DNA from: CAYJBH01 sp964368815
GTDB taxonomy: Bacteria; Bacillota; Clostridia; Oscillospirales; Ruminococcaceae
Direction: 5' to 3'
Length of the DNA stretch: 64,000 bases
Assembly: GCA_964368815.1 (NCBI GenBank)
Contig: CAYJDA010000010.1
Span: 1 to 64,000 of the forward strand
Made by a program: the position numbers and the translations under genes
Notes under the pieces: model-generated
What the model saw: only the letters and a program-made list of their open reading frames with translations
What the model was told of the DNA's origin: nothing
Databases searched by the model: none
Shown here: piece by piece, positions 52,720 through 61,441 of the stretch
Position numbering within the stretch: the stretch's first letter is position 1
How the letters are laid out: each line of letters opens with the position of its first letter

Positions 52720-53034
52720 TTATAAATCATCACCGTAACTGATAGTAGAATTATATTTGTGCTTGTTGACTTCTTCCTTGCATTTTATAGTTTCTGTTAT
52801 ATCAATATCATAACAATTTGCAATAGCTATTGCATAATAAATTACATCCCATATTTCTTCGTCTATTGTTCCTTTTATATCATCAGCTTCTGCTCTCAGC
52901 AGGTTTTTTCTGATAGCCCTTGAAAGCTCACCGGTTTCTTCCGACAGTTTAAAAAAGTATTCTTTTATCAATTCTGGATTATAATCTTTTGCTTTAATAT
53001 ATTTTTGCAAATAACCCATTGTTACTTCCTGCAT
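52720..53034 (-). CDS. MazG-like nucleotide pyrophosphohydrolase
   Basis: I start it at ATG 53034 (104 residues), where GAGGAG lies seven bases upstream. It has the MazG-type metal motif KLSEETGELSRAIRK (EExxE) followed by an EEIWDVIYYAIAIANCYDID helix (E-x-x-D). These small all-alpha proteins hydrolyse abnormal or excess NTPs. It follows the Nudix gene by 58 bases, a functional pair in nucleotide clean-up. Confidence 0.88.
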   Translation of the reverse strand: MQEVTMGYLQKYIKAKDYNPELIKEYFFKLSEETGELSRAIRKNLLRAEADDIKGTIDEEIWDVIYYAIAIANCYDIDITETIKCKEEVNKHKYNSTISYGDDL

Positions 53035-53092
53035 ATTTTTCTCCTCTTCGCTTTTCATTTTTCTTTTTTTAATATTTTGTGGTGCACATAGA

Positions 53093-53578
53093 TTATTCTT
53101 TAGAAACAAAATGTTTTGTGTTTTTTGGTAAATTGTTAATTTCATTTTTCAAAAATGGAGGATAAATAGTTATATTACTCAATTCTCCAATCGGTAGCCA
53201 CCCTAAAACTACATCACAATTATCCTTTTGAGAAACAAACTCACCAGCATCGGTAATATCATTTTTATTTACAAGTTCAATTACATAATAAAATGCTATA
53301 GTATGTGTTAATTTATTGTTCCATTCCCAAAAACATTCTTCTGTAAAAATTAAGTCTTTACAGATAATATCAGCGCCTGTTTCCTCTTTGAATTCTCTTA
53401 TAAGTGACTGAATAGCAGTTTCTCCAATAATAACATGACCACCCGGCAAAGCATATTCTCTGCCATTTTTATCACGCTGAACAAGAATTTTATTGTCGCG
53501 GATTAGCAAGCCTGCACTTCGAAAATTACAAATACTCTCGTCATCTTTGAACAACCAATCTTTTTTTATTTTATTCAA
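53093..53578 (-). CDS. Nudix hydrolase
   Basis: A 161-residue protein with the Nudix box GHVIIGETAIQSLIREFKEETGADI (about 47-71; G-X5-E-X7-REXXEEXG). It starts MNKIKKDWLFKDDESICNFRSAGLLIRDNKILVQRD. Substrates are nucleoside diphosphates linked to other groups; the exact one is unknown. Convergent with nothing, and read toward the MazG-like gene. Confidence 0.9.
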   Translation of the reverse strand: MNKIKKDWLFKDDESICNFRSAGLLIRDNKILVQRDKNGREYALPGGHVIIGETAIQSLIREFKEETGADIICKDLIFTEECFWEWNNKLTHTIAFYYVIELVNKNDITDAGEFVSQKDNCDVVLGWLPIGELSNITIYPPFLKNEINNLPKNTKHFVSKE

Positions 53579-53591
53579 CTCCTACCCATTA

Positions 53592-53622
53592 TAAATAATT
53601 TCCACCTGCGGCGGAGCTATGC
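53592..53622 (+). repeat. Palindromic element, fragment E
   Basis: TAATTTCCACC-TGC-GGCGGAGCTAT matches the first hairpin and the GCTAT linker of array B. The rest of the element is missing, and it does not sit after a plus-strand stop codon. Treated as a remnant. Confidence 0.55.
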
Positions 53623-53634
53623 CTACATTTCAAA

Positions 53635-53660
53635 AAACACCAACCATTATGTTGGTGTTT
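53635..53660 (-). terminator. der terminator
   Basis: A 10-bp stem AAACACCAAC/GTTGGTGTTT with a 6-base loop, 7 bases after the der stop on the minus strand, then a T tract. Confidence 0.85.
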
Positions 53661-53666
53661 TCTTAA

Positions 53667-54989
53667 TTATATCTTTTCGCCTCGTTCTCTTATCATTAAT
53701 CTGATAGGAGTGCCTTCGAGTCCGTAGGTGTGGCGAATTTGGTTTTCTATATATCGTTGGTATGAAAAATGGAACAGCTCTTTTTTATTACAAAAGGCGG
53801 CAAAGGTTGGCGGCCTTGTTGCTATCTGAGTCATATAGTAGATTTTAAGTGGCCGTCCCTTATCGCTCGGTGGCTGAACCCTTGCTGTAGCTCGGTGTAA
53901 GAGATCGTTTAAAACACCGGTGGTTATCCTCATTGCGTTCTGGTCGTTAACAAACTTGATAAGCTCAAACATTCTATCTACTCGCTCACCGGTTTTGGCG
54001 GATATGAAAATAAAAGGAACGTAGGACATAAATGAAAAGTCGTTCATGAGACTTTTGCGCATTTTTTCCATCGTTTTGGTTTCCTTTTCTATGGCATCCC
54101 ATTTATTTACCGCAACGATACATGCCTTGCCCTCTTCATGAGCATAGCCGGCTATCTTACTGTCCTGCTCTGTAAATCCAACGGTGGCGTCTAACATAAT
54201 AACCACAACTTCACTGCGTTGAACCGCTGCAAGGCTTCTCAATGTGCTGTAACGCTCTACTCCTGCCTCTACCCTACCCCTCTTTCGCATGCCGGCTGTA
54301 TCAATTAAAATAAACTTACCGTGTTTGTTTTCGTAGGGCGAATCCACTGCATCACGTGTGGTTCCCGCCTCATCTCTAACAATCATTCTGTTTTCACCCA
54401 GAATATAATTCACAAGGGAACTCTTGCCAACGTTAGGGCGGCCGATAATTGCAACGGTTATGGGGTCGTTTTCCGTTTTTTCGGTAGGCTCTTCAAACGT
54501 CAAGTGCTCAAAAACTGCATCCAGCAGGTCGCCGGTACCGTGTCCATGCACTGCCGACACAGGGAAAAGATCTCCCACTGCAAGTGCATAAAATTCAAAA
54601 AGTGCGGCATCACTGCTACCAATGCTATCCAGCTTATTAACTGCAACAAATATAGGTTTTTTACTTCGACGAAGCAGATCGGCAATATCAGAATCCGTTG
54701 CGGTTAATCCTGTTAATCCATCGGTAACAAAGATAATTGCATCAGCACAATCTATTGCAAGTTCTACCTGAAGACGCATTTCCACTAACATGCTGTCTGC
54801 GGAGGTTGGCTCCAATCCACCTGTATCAATTAGGGTAAACTCCTTGCCTAACCACTCACAATCGGCAAAAATTCTGTCTCTGGTAACTCCCGGCGTATCC
54901 TCTACAATGGACAGGCGCCGTCCGCACAACTTGTTAAAAAGCGTGCTCTTTCCTACATTAGGCCGTCCGACAACTGCAACAATTGGCAT
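53667..54989 (-). CDS. der: Ribosome biogenesis GTPase Der (EngA)
   Basis: A 440-residue protein with two G domains and a KH-like C-terminal domain. Walker A motifs are GRPNVGKSTLFNKL (residues 8-21) and GRPNVGKSSLVNYI (about 183-196). G3 motifs are DTGG and DTAGM. It acts in assembly of the 50S subunit. It is followed by the der terminator and precedes (in its direction) nothing else. Confidence 0.96.
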   Translation of the reverse strand: MPIVAVVGRPNVGKSTLFNKLCGRRLSIVEDTPGVTRDRIFADCEWLGKEFTLIDTGGLEPTSADSMLVEMRLQVELAIDCADAIIFVTDGLTGLTATDSDIADLLRRSKKPIFVAVNKLDSIGSSDAALFEFYALAVGDLFPVSAVHGHGTGDLLDAVFEHLTFEEPTEKTENDPITVAIIGRPNVGKSSLVNYILGENRMIVRDEAGTTRDAVDSPYENKHGKFILIDTAGMRKRGRVEAGVERYSTLRSLAAVQRSEVVVIMLDATVGFTEQDSKIAGYAHEEGKACIVAVNKWDAIEKETKTMEKMRKSLMNDFSFMSYVPFIFISAKTGERVDRMFELIKFVNDQNAMRITTGVLNDLLHRATARVQPPSDKGRPLKIYYMTQIATRPPTFAAFCNKKELFHFSYQRYIENQIRHTYGLEGTPIRLMIRERGEKI

Positions 54990-55012
54990 TAGATTTCCTT
55001 TCTATTATCTGT

Positions 55013-56227
55013 TTATTCAAAAACTACTATCTCAACATTAAGTTTATCTGATATTTCCTGAACAGTCATTCCATCCAAGGTCAAATCCCCTTCGGAACGA
55101 AACATCTGTGCCGGAATTAAAAGTTTGGACGTGGTAAGTTTTCCCTTAAGCTGTTCTACCAAATCACAACCGGTAATCAATCCCGCCACCGTTACGCCCT
55201 CTCCAAAAAAGTTGTTTGTCACGGTGTGTACGGTGGTGTCGGTAAGGCTTTCGCACATCTGTTCCATCAAGGGTGTTGCCAAAACTCCGGTAGCAAGGTC
55301 AAACCCGCCTCCCATTTTGTGAAACCTACCTTTGTTGCGCTCGTAAAATTCTCGCCACATTCCTACGCCGTTTTCCAGCTGTAAAAATTCCTCATAGTGT
55401 CTTCTTGGGGGAATTTTCTTTTTTGCAAGAAGATATATTTCGTCCGAGGCATAAAATAGTCTCGTCTCAAATTTTTTAAGGCATTCCCGTCCAAAATTTT
55501 CTATTATTAGAAGGTTTTGAGCCGCTGTTTTTTCATCAAAAGCTTTTAACGGGTAAAGATTGTCCCTAAATCGTGTTAACCCAACCGGAACCGCGCTAAC
55601 GCTCTGAACAGCAGGATATAGTTTTTGTAGTTCCGATAAACTGTATTCCAGCTGTTTTCCATCGTTTAATCCGGGACACAAAACCAGCTGTATATTCATT
55701 GATATGCCTGCCTTGGCAAAACGTGGAATGAGAGATAGTGCTTCCCCTGCCATAGGATTACACATGATTTGGCTTCGAAGCTGTGGATCCATGGTATGCA
55801 CCGAGATATTTAGCGGTGAAAATTTCATTTTTAAAATTCTATCAATTAACCGCTCATTTAGGTTTGTTAGGGTTATGTAGTTTCCCATTAGAAAGGATAA
55901 TCGCTCATCATCGTCCTTAAGATAAAGAGATTCTCTCAGCCCCTTTGGCAGTTGATCGATGAAGCAAAAAACACAGCGATTTTTACAGCTTCTTTTCCCA
56001 TTATATAAATCCCCCTCAAAAACAAGACCAAGAGGTTCAAACTCTTGCTTTGTTAAGGTTATTGTCCTGTCTTCAAGTTCTATTGTCAGTTTATTCGTTG
56101 CGGTATAAAATCCGTAATCAAGGCTATCTTCAACGATTTTTTCGTTAACCGCAACCAGCTTATCGCCGGCTTTAATTCCGGCTTTCTCTGCAGGCGATGC
56201 TATTTCAATTGACTTAATCTCTACCAA
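55013..56227 (-). CDS. DUF512 / PDZ radical SAM-like protein
   Basis: A protein of 404 residues from a TTG start at 56227, which has GGAG six bases upstream; the longer frame from 56269 has no good binding site for the ribosome. An N-terminal PDZ-like domain (IEIASPAEKAGIKAGDKLVAVNEK) is followed by a three-cysteine iron-sulfur motif (SCKNRCVFCFIDQLP; C-X3-C-X2-C) and a TIM-barrel-like part that includes ISVHTMDPQLR, ending in the DUF512 domain (FEEVHYA type). The family is widespread in clostridia and often lies next to der, as here (23 bases). Its substrate is not known. Confidence 0.9.
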   Translation of the reverse strand: MVEIKSIEIASPAEKAGIKAGDKLVAVNEKIVEDSLDYGFYTATNKLTIELEDRTITLTKQEFEPLGLVFEGDLYNGKRSCKNRCVFCFIDQLPKGLRESLYLKDDDERLSFLMGNYITLTNLNERLIDRILKMKFSPLNISVHTMDPQLRSQIMCNPMAGEALSLIPRFAKAGISMNIQLVLCPGLNDGKQLEYSLSELQKLYPAVQSVSAVPVGLTRFRDNLYPLKAFDEKTAAQNLLIIENFGRECLKKFETRLFYASDEIYLLAKKKIPPRRHYEEFLQLENGVGMWREFYERNKGRFHKMGGGFDLATGVLATPLMEQMCESLTDTTVHTVTNNFFGEGVTVAGLITGCDLVEQLKGKLTTSKLLIPAQMFRSEGDLTLDGMTVQEISDKLNVEIVVFE

Positions 56228-56307
56228 TTTATTCTCCAAAAAAACAACAGGCTGTAGCAGATGCCGCAAAGCGACCTTGCCACAGCCCGATAATTTGCCC
56301 GATATTA

Positions 56308-56490
56308 TTAGCTCTCGATTTTTATTACTTCTCTGCCTTTATACTGTCCACAGGAAGGGCAGACATGGTGAGGTAATTTTTTCTCCTTGCAGTTTGGGCA
56401 GGAGGCAAGAGTCGGAGCGGAAATCTTCCATACCGACGAACGACGCTTATCACGACGTGCCTTTGATACTTTTCTCTTTGGAACTGCCAT
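56308..56490 (-). CDS. rpmF: 50S ribosomal protein L32
   Basis: A 60-residue protein, starting MAVPKRKVSKARRDKRRS, with a zinc ribbon CPNCKEKKLPHHVCPSC. I start at the ATG 56490 rather than the frame start at 56508, since GGGAGAT lies just before it and the family begins MAVPK. It has a full consensus promoter 42 bases upstream. The usual upstream partner YceD is absent. Confidence 0.96.
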   Translation of the reverse strand: MAVPKRKVSKARRDKRRSSVWKISAPTLASCPNCKEKKLPHHVCPSCGQYKGREVIKIES

Positions 56491-56531
56491 ATTTATCTCC
56501 CTAATCAATTAATTAAAATGCAACGCTATTA

Positions 56532-56560
56532 ATTATATAAAAAATAATGCTGTTTGTCAA
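56532..56560 (-). promoter_or_regulatory. rpmF promoter
   Basis: Minus-strand TTGACA (56555-56560), 17-base spacer, TATAAT (56532-56537): full consensus. Confidence 0.85.
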
Positions 56561-56614
56561 GCCAAAATTAAAATTTTCTGCTTATGGAAGAAACATTAGT
56601 GTTTCTATACTTAT

Positions 56615-57028
56615 TTAGCTGGCCCTTGGGTATTTGCTAATTTCCTCACCAATCTCATTTTCATCTGCAGACACTGTAACAATAAGTTTAACATTTTCCC
56701 CTGTCAGCTCGTCGAGTTTTTCCAACAGATTTGCAAGAACATTGATATCCTTATTAAGAACTTTTAATATGCCATCGATATAAATTTCTACAATGTCATA
56801 GTTGCCGGCAAGAATTCCTGAAATAAAGCCAAACAACATATCCATATTTTCTATTTTATACTCCACCATATCAATAAGGCGAACGTCGTGATGAATGTCG
56901 TAGGTTAACTTCATTGAATGCTCAATACAGACAAGATTTCCTGCTGAACCCGCAGCAGATGCATTTATAATATCTATCATTTTTTTTGTCTTACCGCTAC
57001 CTTTACCGCCTACTATAATACTAACCAT
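56615..57028 (-). CDS. Small P-loop NTPase of unknown function
   Basis: A 137-residue protein with a Walker A motif at the very start (VGGKGSGKTKKM, residues 6-17), and a possible Walker B in DIVEIYIDGIL (about residues 79-89). No other domain is recognised and no membrane or signal segment is present. Its length is only that of a minimal nucleotide-binding fold. The neighbours (rpmF and pgi) do not suggest a role. Confidence 0.7.
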   Translation of the reverse strand: MVSIIVGGKGSGKTKKMIDIINASAAGSAGNLVCIEHSMKLTYDIHHDVRLIDMVEYKIENMDMLFGFISGILAGNYDIVEIYIDGILKVLNKDINVLANLLEKLDELTGENVKLIVTVSADENEIGEEISKYPRAS

Positions 57029-57089
57029 TGTAATTCTCCGTTTCTATATTTTATTGCTTATGATACACATTCCTGCATATCGGAAATAC

Positions 57090-58424
57090 TTATTTTGATA
57101 ATCTTGCTGTCAGCCTCTCACGCTCTTCTTCAAATCCGGGTTTACCAAGCAGTGCAAACATATTCTTTTTGTAGCTCTCAACGCCGGGTTGGTCAAATGG
57201 ATTAACACCAAGTAGATATCCTGAAATTGCACAAGCCTTTTCTAAGAAATATATTAGATAACCTATATCATAGGCACTCATCTCATCAAGCTCTATAACC
57301 ATTATCGGTACTCCACCGTCGGTATGTGCAAGGATAGTTCCTTCCATAGCACGTCGGTTTACCAGCGAAAAGTTTTGTCCCGATAAGAAATTAAGTCCGT
57401 CAGCATTAGCCGCATCCTTATCAATAAAATAATCACCCTTTGGCTTTTTAAAGTCCACAACCGTTTCAAAAAGAATACGAGCGCCATCCTGAACAAACTG
57501 TCCCATCGAATGAAGATCGGTAGAGAAAACAACCGAGGTTGGCATTATACCTTTTCCGTCTTTGCCTTCGCTCTCGCCGAAAAGCTGTTTGTACCACTCG
57601 TTCATCATTGCAAAATCAGGCTCGTAACACGCCATCAACTCAACAGCCTTGCCACGGCGATGCAGTATATTTCTTGCTGCGGCATAACGATAGCAATCGT
57701 TATTTTCGTCGCAGTTCGCAAATTTATCATACGCATCAGCAGCTCCGCTCATCATTGCATCAATGTCGATACCTGCTACTGCTATGGGCAGCAATCCCAC
57801 CGCTGTAAGCACCGAGAATCGTCCGCCAACATCATCGGCTATAACAAAACTCTCATATCCCTCGCTGTCGGCAAGAGTTTTTAAGGTTCCTCTTGCGGCA
57901 TCGGTAGTTGCATATATTCTCTTTTGTGCACCTTCCTTGCCATAGCGTTCCTCTAAAAGGTTTTTAAACACTCTAAAAGCAAGCGCCGGCTCTGTTGTAG
58001 TTCCCGATTTTGATATAACATTTACCGATACACGTTTTCCCTCACAGAGTTTCAGCAAATTATCAAGGTGTGAACCACTTATATTTTGACCTGCAAAATA
58101 TATCTTAACACCATCTGAAAGATCGTTAAAAAGGGTTGAGTTTAAAGCCTCAATAACAGCTCTTGATCCGAGATAGCTTCCGCCGATTCCGATAACAATA
58201 AGCACATCGCTGTCGCTTTTTATTCGCTGTGCAGCATTTTTTATTCTTGTAAATTCTTCCTTGTCGTAGCTTTTCGGAAGCTCGAGCCATCCCAAAAAGT
58301 CATTCCCTGCACCACTGCGTGCATGTAACGCCTCATGTGCCGACTTAACGGTCGGATAAAGCAGATCAAATTCGCTGTCGGCAACGAATCCGTCAAGATA
58401 TCTGAGGTTTAAATTTAACGGCAT
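57090..58424 (-). CDS. pgi: Glucose-6-phosphate isomerase
   Basis: Interconverts glucose-6-phosphate and fructose-6-phosphate. I start at ATG 58424 (MPLNLNLRYL, 444 residues), with GGAG seven bases upstream, rather than 58448. Signatures are GIGGSYLGSRA, SKSGTTTEPALAFR and DVGGRFSVLTAVGLLPIAVAG. The product feeds both the oxidative pentose phosphate genes (zwf) and the glycogen pathway in this window. It has a promoter at 58505-58533. Confidence 0.96.
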   Translation of the reverse strand: MPLNLNLRYLDGFVADSEFDLLYPTVKSAHEALHARSGAGNDFLGWLELPKSYDKEEFTRIKNAAQRIKSDSDVLIVIGIGGSYLGSRAVIEALNSTLFNDLSDGVKIYFAGQNISGSHLDNLLKLCEGKRVSVNVISKSGTTTEPALAFRVFKNLLEERYGKEGAQKRIYATTDAARGTLKTLADSEGYESFVIADDVGGRFSVLTAVGLLPIAVAGIDIDAMMSGAADAYDKFANCDENNDCYRYAAARNILHRRGKAVELMACYEPDFAMMNEWYKQLFGESEGKDGKGIMPTSVVFSTDLHSMGQFVQDGARILFETVVDFKKPKGDYFIDKDAANADGLNFLSGQNFSLVNRRAMEGTILAHTDGGVPIMVIELDEMSAYDIGYLIYFLEKACAISGYLLGVNPFDQPGVESYKKNMFALLGKPGFEEERERLTARLSK

Positions 58425-58504
58425 AATCACTCCATATTTAATTGTCACTTAACTAAACCGACGCGGATGATATTATATACAGCTTCGGTTTATCATTTGA
58501 TTAT

Positions 58505-58533
58505 ATAATAATACTTTTTGCTCATAATGTCAA
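58505..58533 (-). promoter_or_regulatory. pgi promoter
   Basis: Minus-strand TTGACA (58528-58533), 17-base spacer, TATTAT (58505-58510). Confidence 0.75.
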
Positions 58534-58577
58534 GGAATTAACCATAAACATTTAGGCTCATTTTACACACTTAGTTG

Positions 58578-58601
58578 ATAGCCGCTAATCCGAACGGCTA
58601 T
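58578..58601. repeat. Short hairpin after the mutarotase gene
   Basis: A 7-bp stem ATAGCCG/CGGCTAT with a 10-base loop, 6 bases past the stop. No T tract follows, so terminator function is doubtful. Confidence 0.4.
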
Positions 58602-58606
58602 TGGTG

Positions 58607-59488
58607 CTATTTCACGAAAAAGCTGTAATAAATATTAAATTCTCTTACCTTGCCCGGCTGCAAAGAAATTACGTCGCAAATTTCGGAAATTTCTTCTACT
58701 ACGTTATCTCTTCCCGGAATTCCCGTCCAGGGTTCTACGCAGATGTAGGGCGCTTCCTTGCCAACAGCATGCCAGAAAGCACAGTACTTCATATCAGGAT
58801 ATTCAACAACAATATAGTCGTCGTCCTTATCGCTTCTTATCGCTACCTTGCCGGGTGTGTTATACAATATAAAAGCATCCTGATCAAACAGCGAGTGTTT
58901 AAGATTAATCCTACCATTTTTTAGCTCTTGATATCTATAATTATTTCCGCCTACTAAGTTATTTTCGGTAAGCGCCACCCTCATAACCTCGTCGGACTGC
59001 ATATCAAGATAGTAATCAGTAAAACTAAGAGTGTTTTTTATCGGAAGATTAAATCCGGGATGACCTCCTACACCAAAATACATTCCCTCCTGCCCTGTAT
59101 TATACACCCGATGAGACACCGAAAGCCTCTCCTCCTCCAGGCTGTATTCGATTACAAAGCTAAAAGAAAACGGATATATTTTTCTAGTCGCTTCATTATC
59201 CTTTAAAATTAACTCCACCCCGGTCTCGCTCTGCTTTGCTACTTCAAAAGCACTCATTTTAGCAAACCCATGCGCCGACATATCATAGCTTTCTCCGTTA
59301 TGGGTATAGCGCTGTTCAAACAGCCTGCCAATAAAAGGAAAAAGGTTAGTTGCTCGCCCGCTCCAGTATTCAGCGTCTCCCTGCCACAGCAGTTCACTAC
59401 CCGAGGCAGATTTAATGCTCTGTAGTTCGGCTCCCATCGGCGAAATTTCTACCCTTAACTTCTCATTTTTTATTACTAAGTTGTTCAT
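58607..59488 (-). CDS. Aldose 1-epimerase (galactose mutarotase) family protein
   Basis: A 293-residue protein of the galactose mutarotase-like fold. Signatures are GAELQSIKSASGSELLWQGDAEYW, NLFPFIGRL, MSAHGFAK, FGVGGHPGFNLPI and EPWTGIPG. The class includes aldose 1-epimerases and glucose-6-phosphate 1-epimerases; the LacX/YihR-like subgroup here acts on unknown sugars. It lies near pgi but under separate control. Confidence 0.85.
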   Translation of the reverse strand: MNNLVIKNEKLRVEISPMGAELQSIKSASGSELLWQGDAEYWSGRATNLFPFIGRLFEQRYTHNGESYDMSAHGFAKMSAFEVAKQSETGVELILKDNEATRKIYPFSFSFVIEYSLEEERLSVSHRVYNTGQEGMYFGVGGHPGFNLPIKNTLSFTDYYLDMQSDEVMRVALTENNLVGGNNYRYQELKNGRINLKHSLFDQDAFILYNTPGKVAIRSDKDDDYIVVEYPDMKYCAFWHAVGKEAPYICVEPWTGIPGRDNVVEEISEICDVISLQPGKVREFNIYYSFFVK

Positions 59489-59529
59489 AATGTTATATCC
59501 TTAATATTATTACTCTAATCTAACAGCAT

Positions 59530-59654
59530 GAGAAATACATCGTTTTTGCACAAAGTGCAAAATGCAAAGTTATCTATGCAACAAAGCAATGCATCGCAAC
59601 AAAGCTAAGCTTTGCAAGAGGTATTTCCAAAATCTCCGGCCTTGCCGGAGATTA
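59530..59654 (-). repeat. Palindromic 3'-end element, single copy C
   Basis: On the minus strand it starts on the TtcA-like stop codon as TAATCTCCGGC-AAG-GCCGGAGATTTTGG, then GAAATAC...GTATTTCTCA closes a domain with TGCAAAGC/GCTTTG and TTTTGCAC...GTGCAAAA hairpins. About 125 bases, the longest copy. The architecture is that of arrays A and B, but the first hairpin has different bases in both arms, still fully paired. Confidence 0.85.
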
Positions 59655-60383
59655 TTTTTCGGTTGTTGTCCATCCGCCGATTCCGGAGCCCAGAAGCGCC
59701 TTTAACATTTTTTGCCTAAATGCCGGATCGGCATGCGCCTTAGATGTAACAAATTCTTTTGCGTTTTGACGGTTGGTTATCCCGTCAACCGGACATCCGC
59801 TTTTAGCTATAGGTAGTTCGGTATTCCTTGCCGCCTTAATCAGCTCGGCCTCGGTTGCTAATATAAGAGGTCGTATGAGCCAAAGATCTCTCCTCGAAAG
59901 ATAACTTTTTGGCGAAAAGCAATCTATCCTACCCTCGGTAAACAGGTTCATGAAAAATGTTTCTATCGCATCGTCTAAATGATGTCCAAGAGCAATTCTA
60001 TTGCATCCCAACCTTACAGCTTCGCTGTGTAGTGCACCGCGCCGCAGAACAGCACATAATGAGCAGGGGTGTTTTTCCTTTCTAATATCAAAAACAATGG
60101 AACCTATGTCACTTCGGTAAACATGATGTTCCACATCTAACTCCTTTAGATACTCGGTTAAAACCGCATAATCAGTTTCAACGCCACCAAACCTCGGATC
60201 TATGGTCACAGCATAAATATCAAATTTAATGTTACAGTATCGCCTAAGCTTAGCGAGAACAGTTACCAACGCAACGCTGTCCTTCCCACCGGATACTCCT
60301 ACGGCTACCCTGTCGCCTGTTTCTATCATATTAAATTTTTGTATCGCCTTTCGAGCAAGCCCTTCAAGTCTTTGAATAGTCAT
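59652..60383 (-). CDS. PP-loop tRNA 2-thiocytidine synthetase-like ATPase (TtcA family)
   Basis: The PP-loop is GVSGGKDS (about residues 28-35), followed by CSLC (C-X2-C), the GHHLDDAIETFFMNLF helix and a third Cys in SGCPVDG, the pattern of TtcA with its iron-sulfur cluster. TtcA adds sulfur to C32 of certain tRNAs. Start choice is uncertain: AGGAGGTG abuts ATG 60383, a very short spacing, while a longer frame starts at 60434. In clostridia this subgroup is often annotated tRNA lysidine synthetase-like, but the TtcA cysteines favour thiolation. Confidence 0.82.
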   Translation of the reverse strand: MTIQRLEGLARKAIQKFNMIETGDRVAVGVSGGKDSVALVTVLAKLRRYCNIKFDIYAVTIDPRFGGVETDYAVLTEYLKELDVEHHVYRSDIGSIVFDIRKEKHPCSLCAVLRRGALHSEAVRLGCNRIALGHHLDDAIETFFMNLFTEGRIDCFSPKSYLSRRDLWLIRPLILATEAELIKAARNTELPIAKSGCPVDGITNRQNAKEFVTSKAHADPAFRQKMLKALLGSGIGGWTTTEK

Positions 60384-60517
60384 CACCTCCTGTTGTTTAA
60401 TAAAATTATAGCAAGCATAATGATAATTTGCCAAGCATGAAATACAACGATAATTAAAGAAAATCGATGAAATATAAAGATAAATACCTCAATGATTGAA
60501 AAATAGTAAAATTTTTA

Positions 60518-60546
60518 TTGACAGAGATAACCTAATGCTATATAAT
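60518..60546 (+). promoter_or_regulatory. rplM-rpsI promoter
   Basis: TTGACA (60518-60523), 17-base spacer, TATAAT (60541-60546): full consensus. The leader is only about 30 bases, too short for an L13-leader structure. Confidence 0.85.
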
Positions 60547-60581
60547 GGGAAAGCAAACTAAATAAAGGATAGGAGAAAGCA

Positions 60582-61010
60582 ATGAAAACGTTTCTTGCAA
60601 AACCCAATGAGGTACAGCGTCGTTGGTATCTATTAGATGCTGAAGGCAAGCCAATGGGGCGCGTAGCCGCAAAGGCAGCAATGCTTCTTAGGGGTAAACA
60701 TAAGGTTACCTTCACTCCCAATGTAGACTGTGGAGACTTTGTGGTTATCGTAAACTGTGAAAAAGCAGTATTGACAGGTAATAAGCTTACCCAGAAATAC
60801 TACCGTCGTCACTCCGGCTGGGTAGGTGGACTAAAAGAGGTTCAATACAAAACACTTATGGCCGACCGTAGCGATAAGGCAATGTATATTGCCGTTAAGG
60901 GTATGCTACCGTCAAACACACTTGGTGCAAGTTCTTTGCGTCGTTTAAGGGTGTATAAGGCAGCAGAGCATGAAAATGCAGCACAAAAACCCGAAGCTAT
61001 CAGCTTGTAA
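60582..61010 (+). CDS. rplM: 50S ribosomal protein L13
   Basis: A 142-residue protein, normal length. Signatures: WYLLDAEGKPMGRVAAKAA, LRGKHKVTFTPNVDCGDFV, TQKYYRRHSGWVGGLKE and MLPSNTLGASSLRRLRVYKAAEHEN. It has AGGAG before the ATG and lies 18 bases before rpsI, the usual pair. Confidence 0.97.
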   Translation: MKTFLAKPNEVQRRWYLLDAEGKPMGRVAAKAAMLLRGKHKVTFTPNVDCGDFVVIVNCEKAVLTGNKLTQKYYRRHSGWVGGLKEVQYKTLMADRSDKAMYIAVKGMLPSNTLGASSLRRLRVYKAAEHENAAQKPEAISL

Positions 61011-61028
61011 TTTTAGAGGTGAAGAATT

Positions 61029-61427
61029 ATGTATGAAACTAAAGCGTATTTTTACGGCACCGGCCGCCGCAAGAGCAGTGTTGCCCGTGTACGTATCTAC
61101 AGCGGCGAAGGCAAAATCCAGATAAACAACCGCGACATAGACGATTACTTCGGTCTTGAAACATTAAAGCTGATAGTTCGTCAACCACTCGTATTAACAG
61201 GACTTGCCAACAACTATGACATTAAAGTAACTGTTGCCGGCGGTGGTGTATCAGGTCAGGCAGGTGCAATTCGCCACGGTCTTTCCCGTGCATTGCTACA
61301 GGCAGATGAAGATTTGCGTCCCGCCCTTAAAAAGGCAGGTTTCCTAACACGTGACCCACGTATGAAAGAGCGTAAGAAATACGGACTTAAGGCTGCAAGA
61401 CGTGCGCCACAGTTCAGCAAGCGTTAA
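61029..61427 (+). CDS. rpsI: 30S ribosomal protein S9
   Basis: A 132-residue protein with GTGRRKSSVARVRI near the start and the long basic tail LTRDPRMKERKKYGLKAARRAPQFSKR, whose C-terminal Arg contacts tRNA in the P site. Length is normal. Confidence 0.97.
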   Translation: MYETKAYFYGTGRRKSSVARVRIYSGEGKIQINNRDIDDYFGLETLKLIVRQPLVLTGLANNYDIKVTVAGGGVSGQAGAIRHGLSRALLQADEDLRPALKKAGFLTRDPRMKERKKYGLKAARRAPQFSKR

Positions 61428-61441
61428 TATTAAGGTTTTTA

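Noticed and set aside
57050..57092. Another palindromic element after pgi
   Set aside because: Only GTATTTCC, one arm, is present; no hairpin 1 or matching arm, so chance cannot be excluded.
60547..60581. L13 leader structure
   Set aside because: Only about 30 bases lie between the promoter and rplM.
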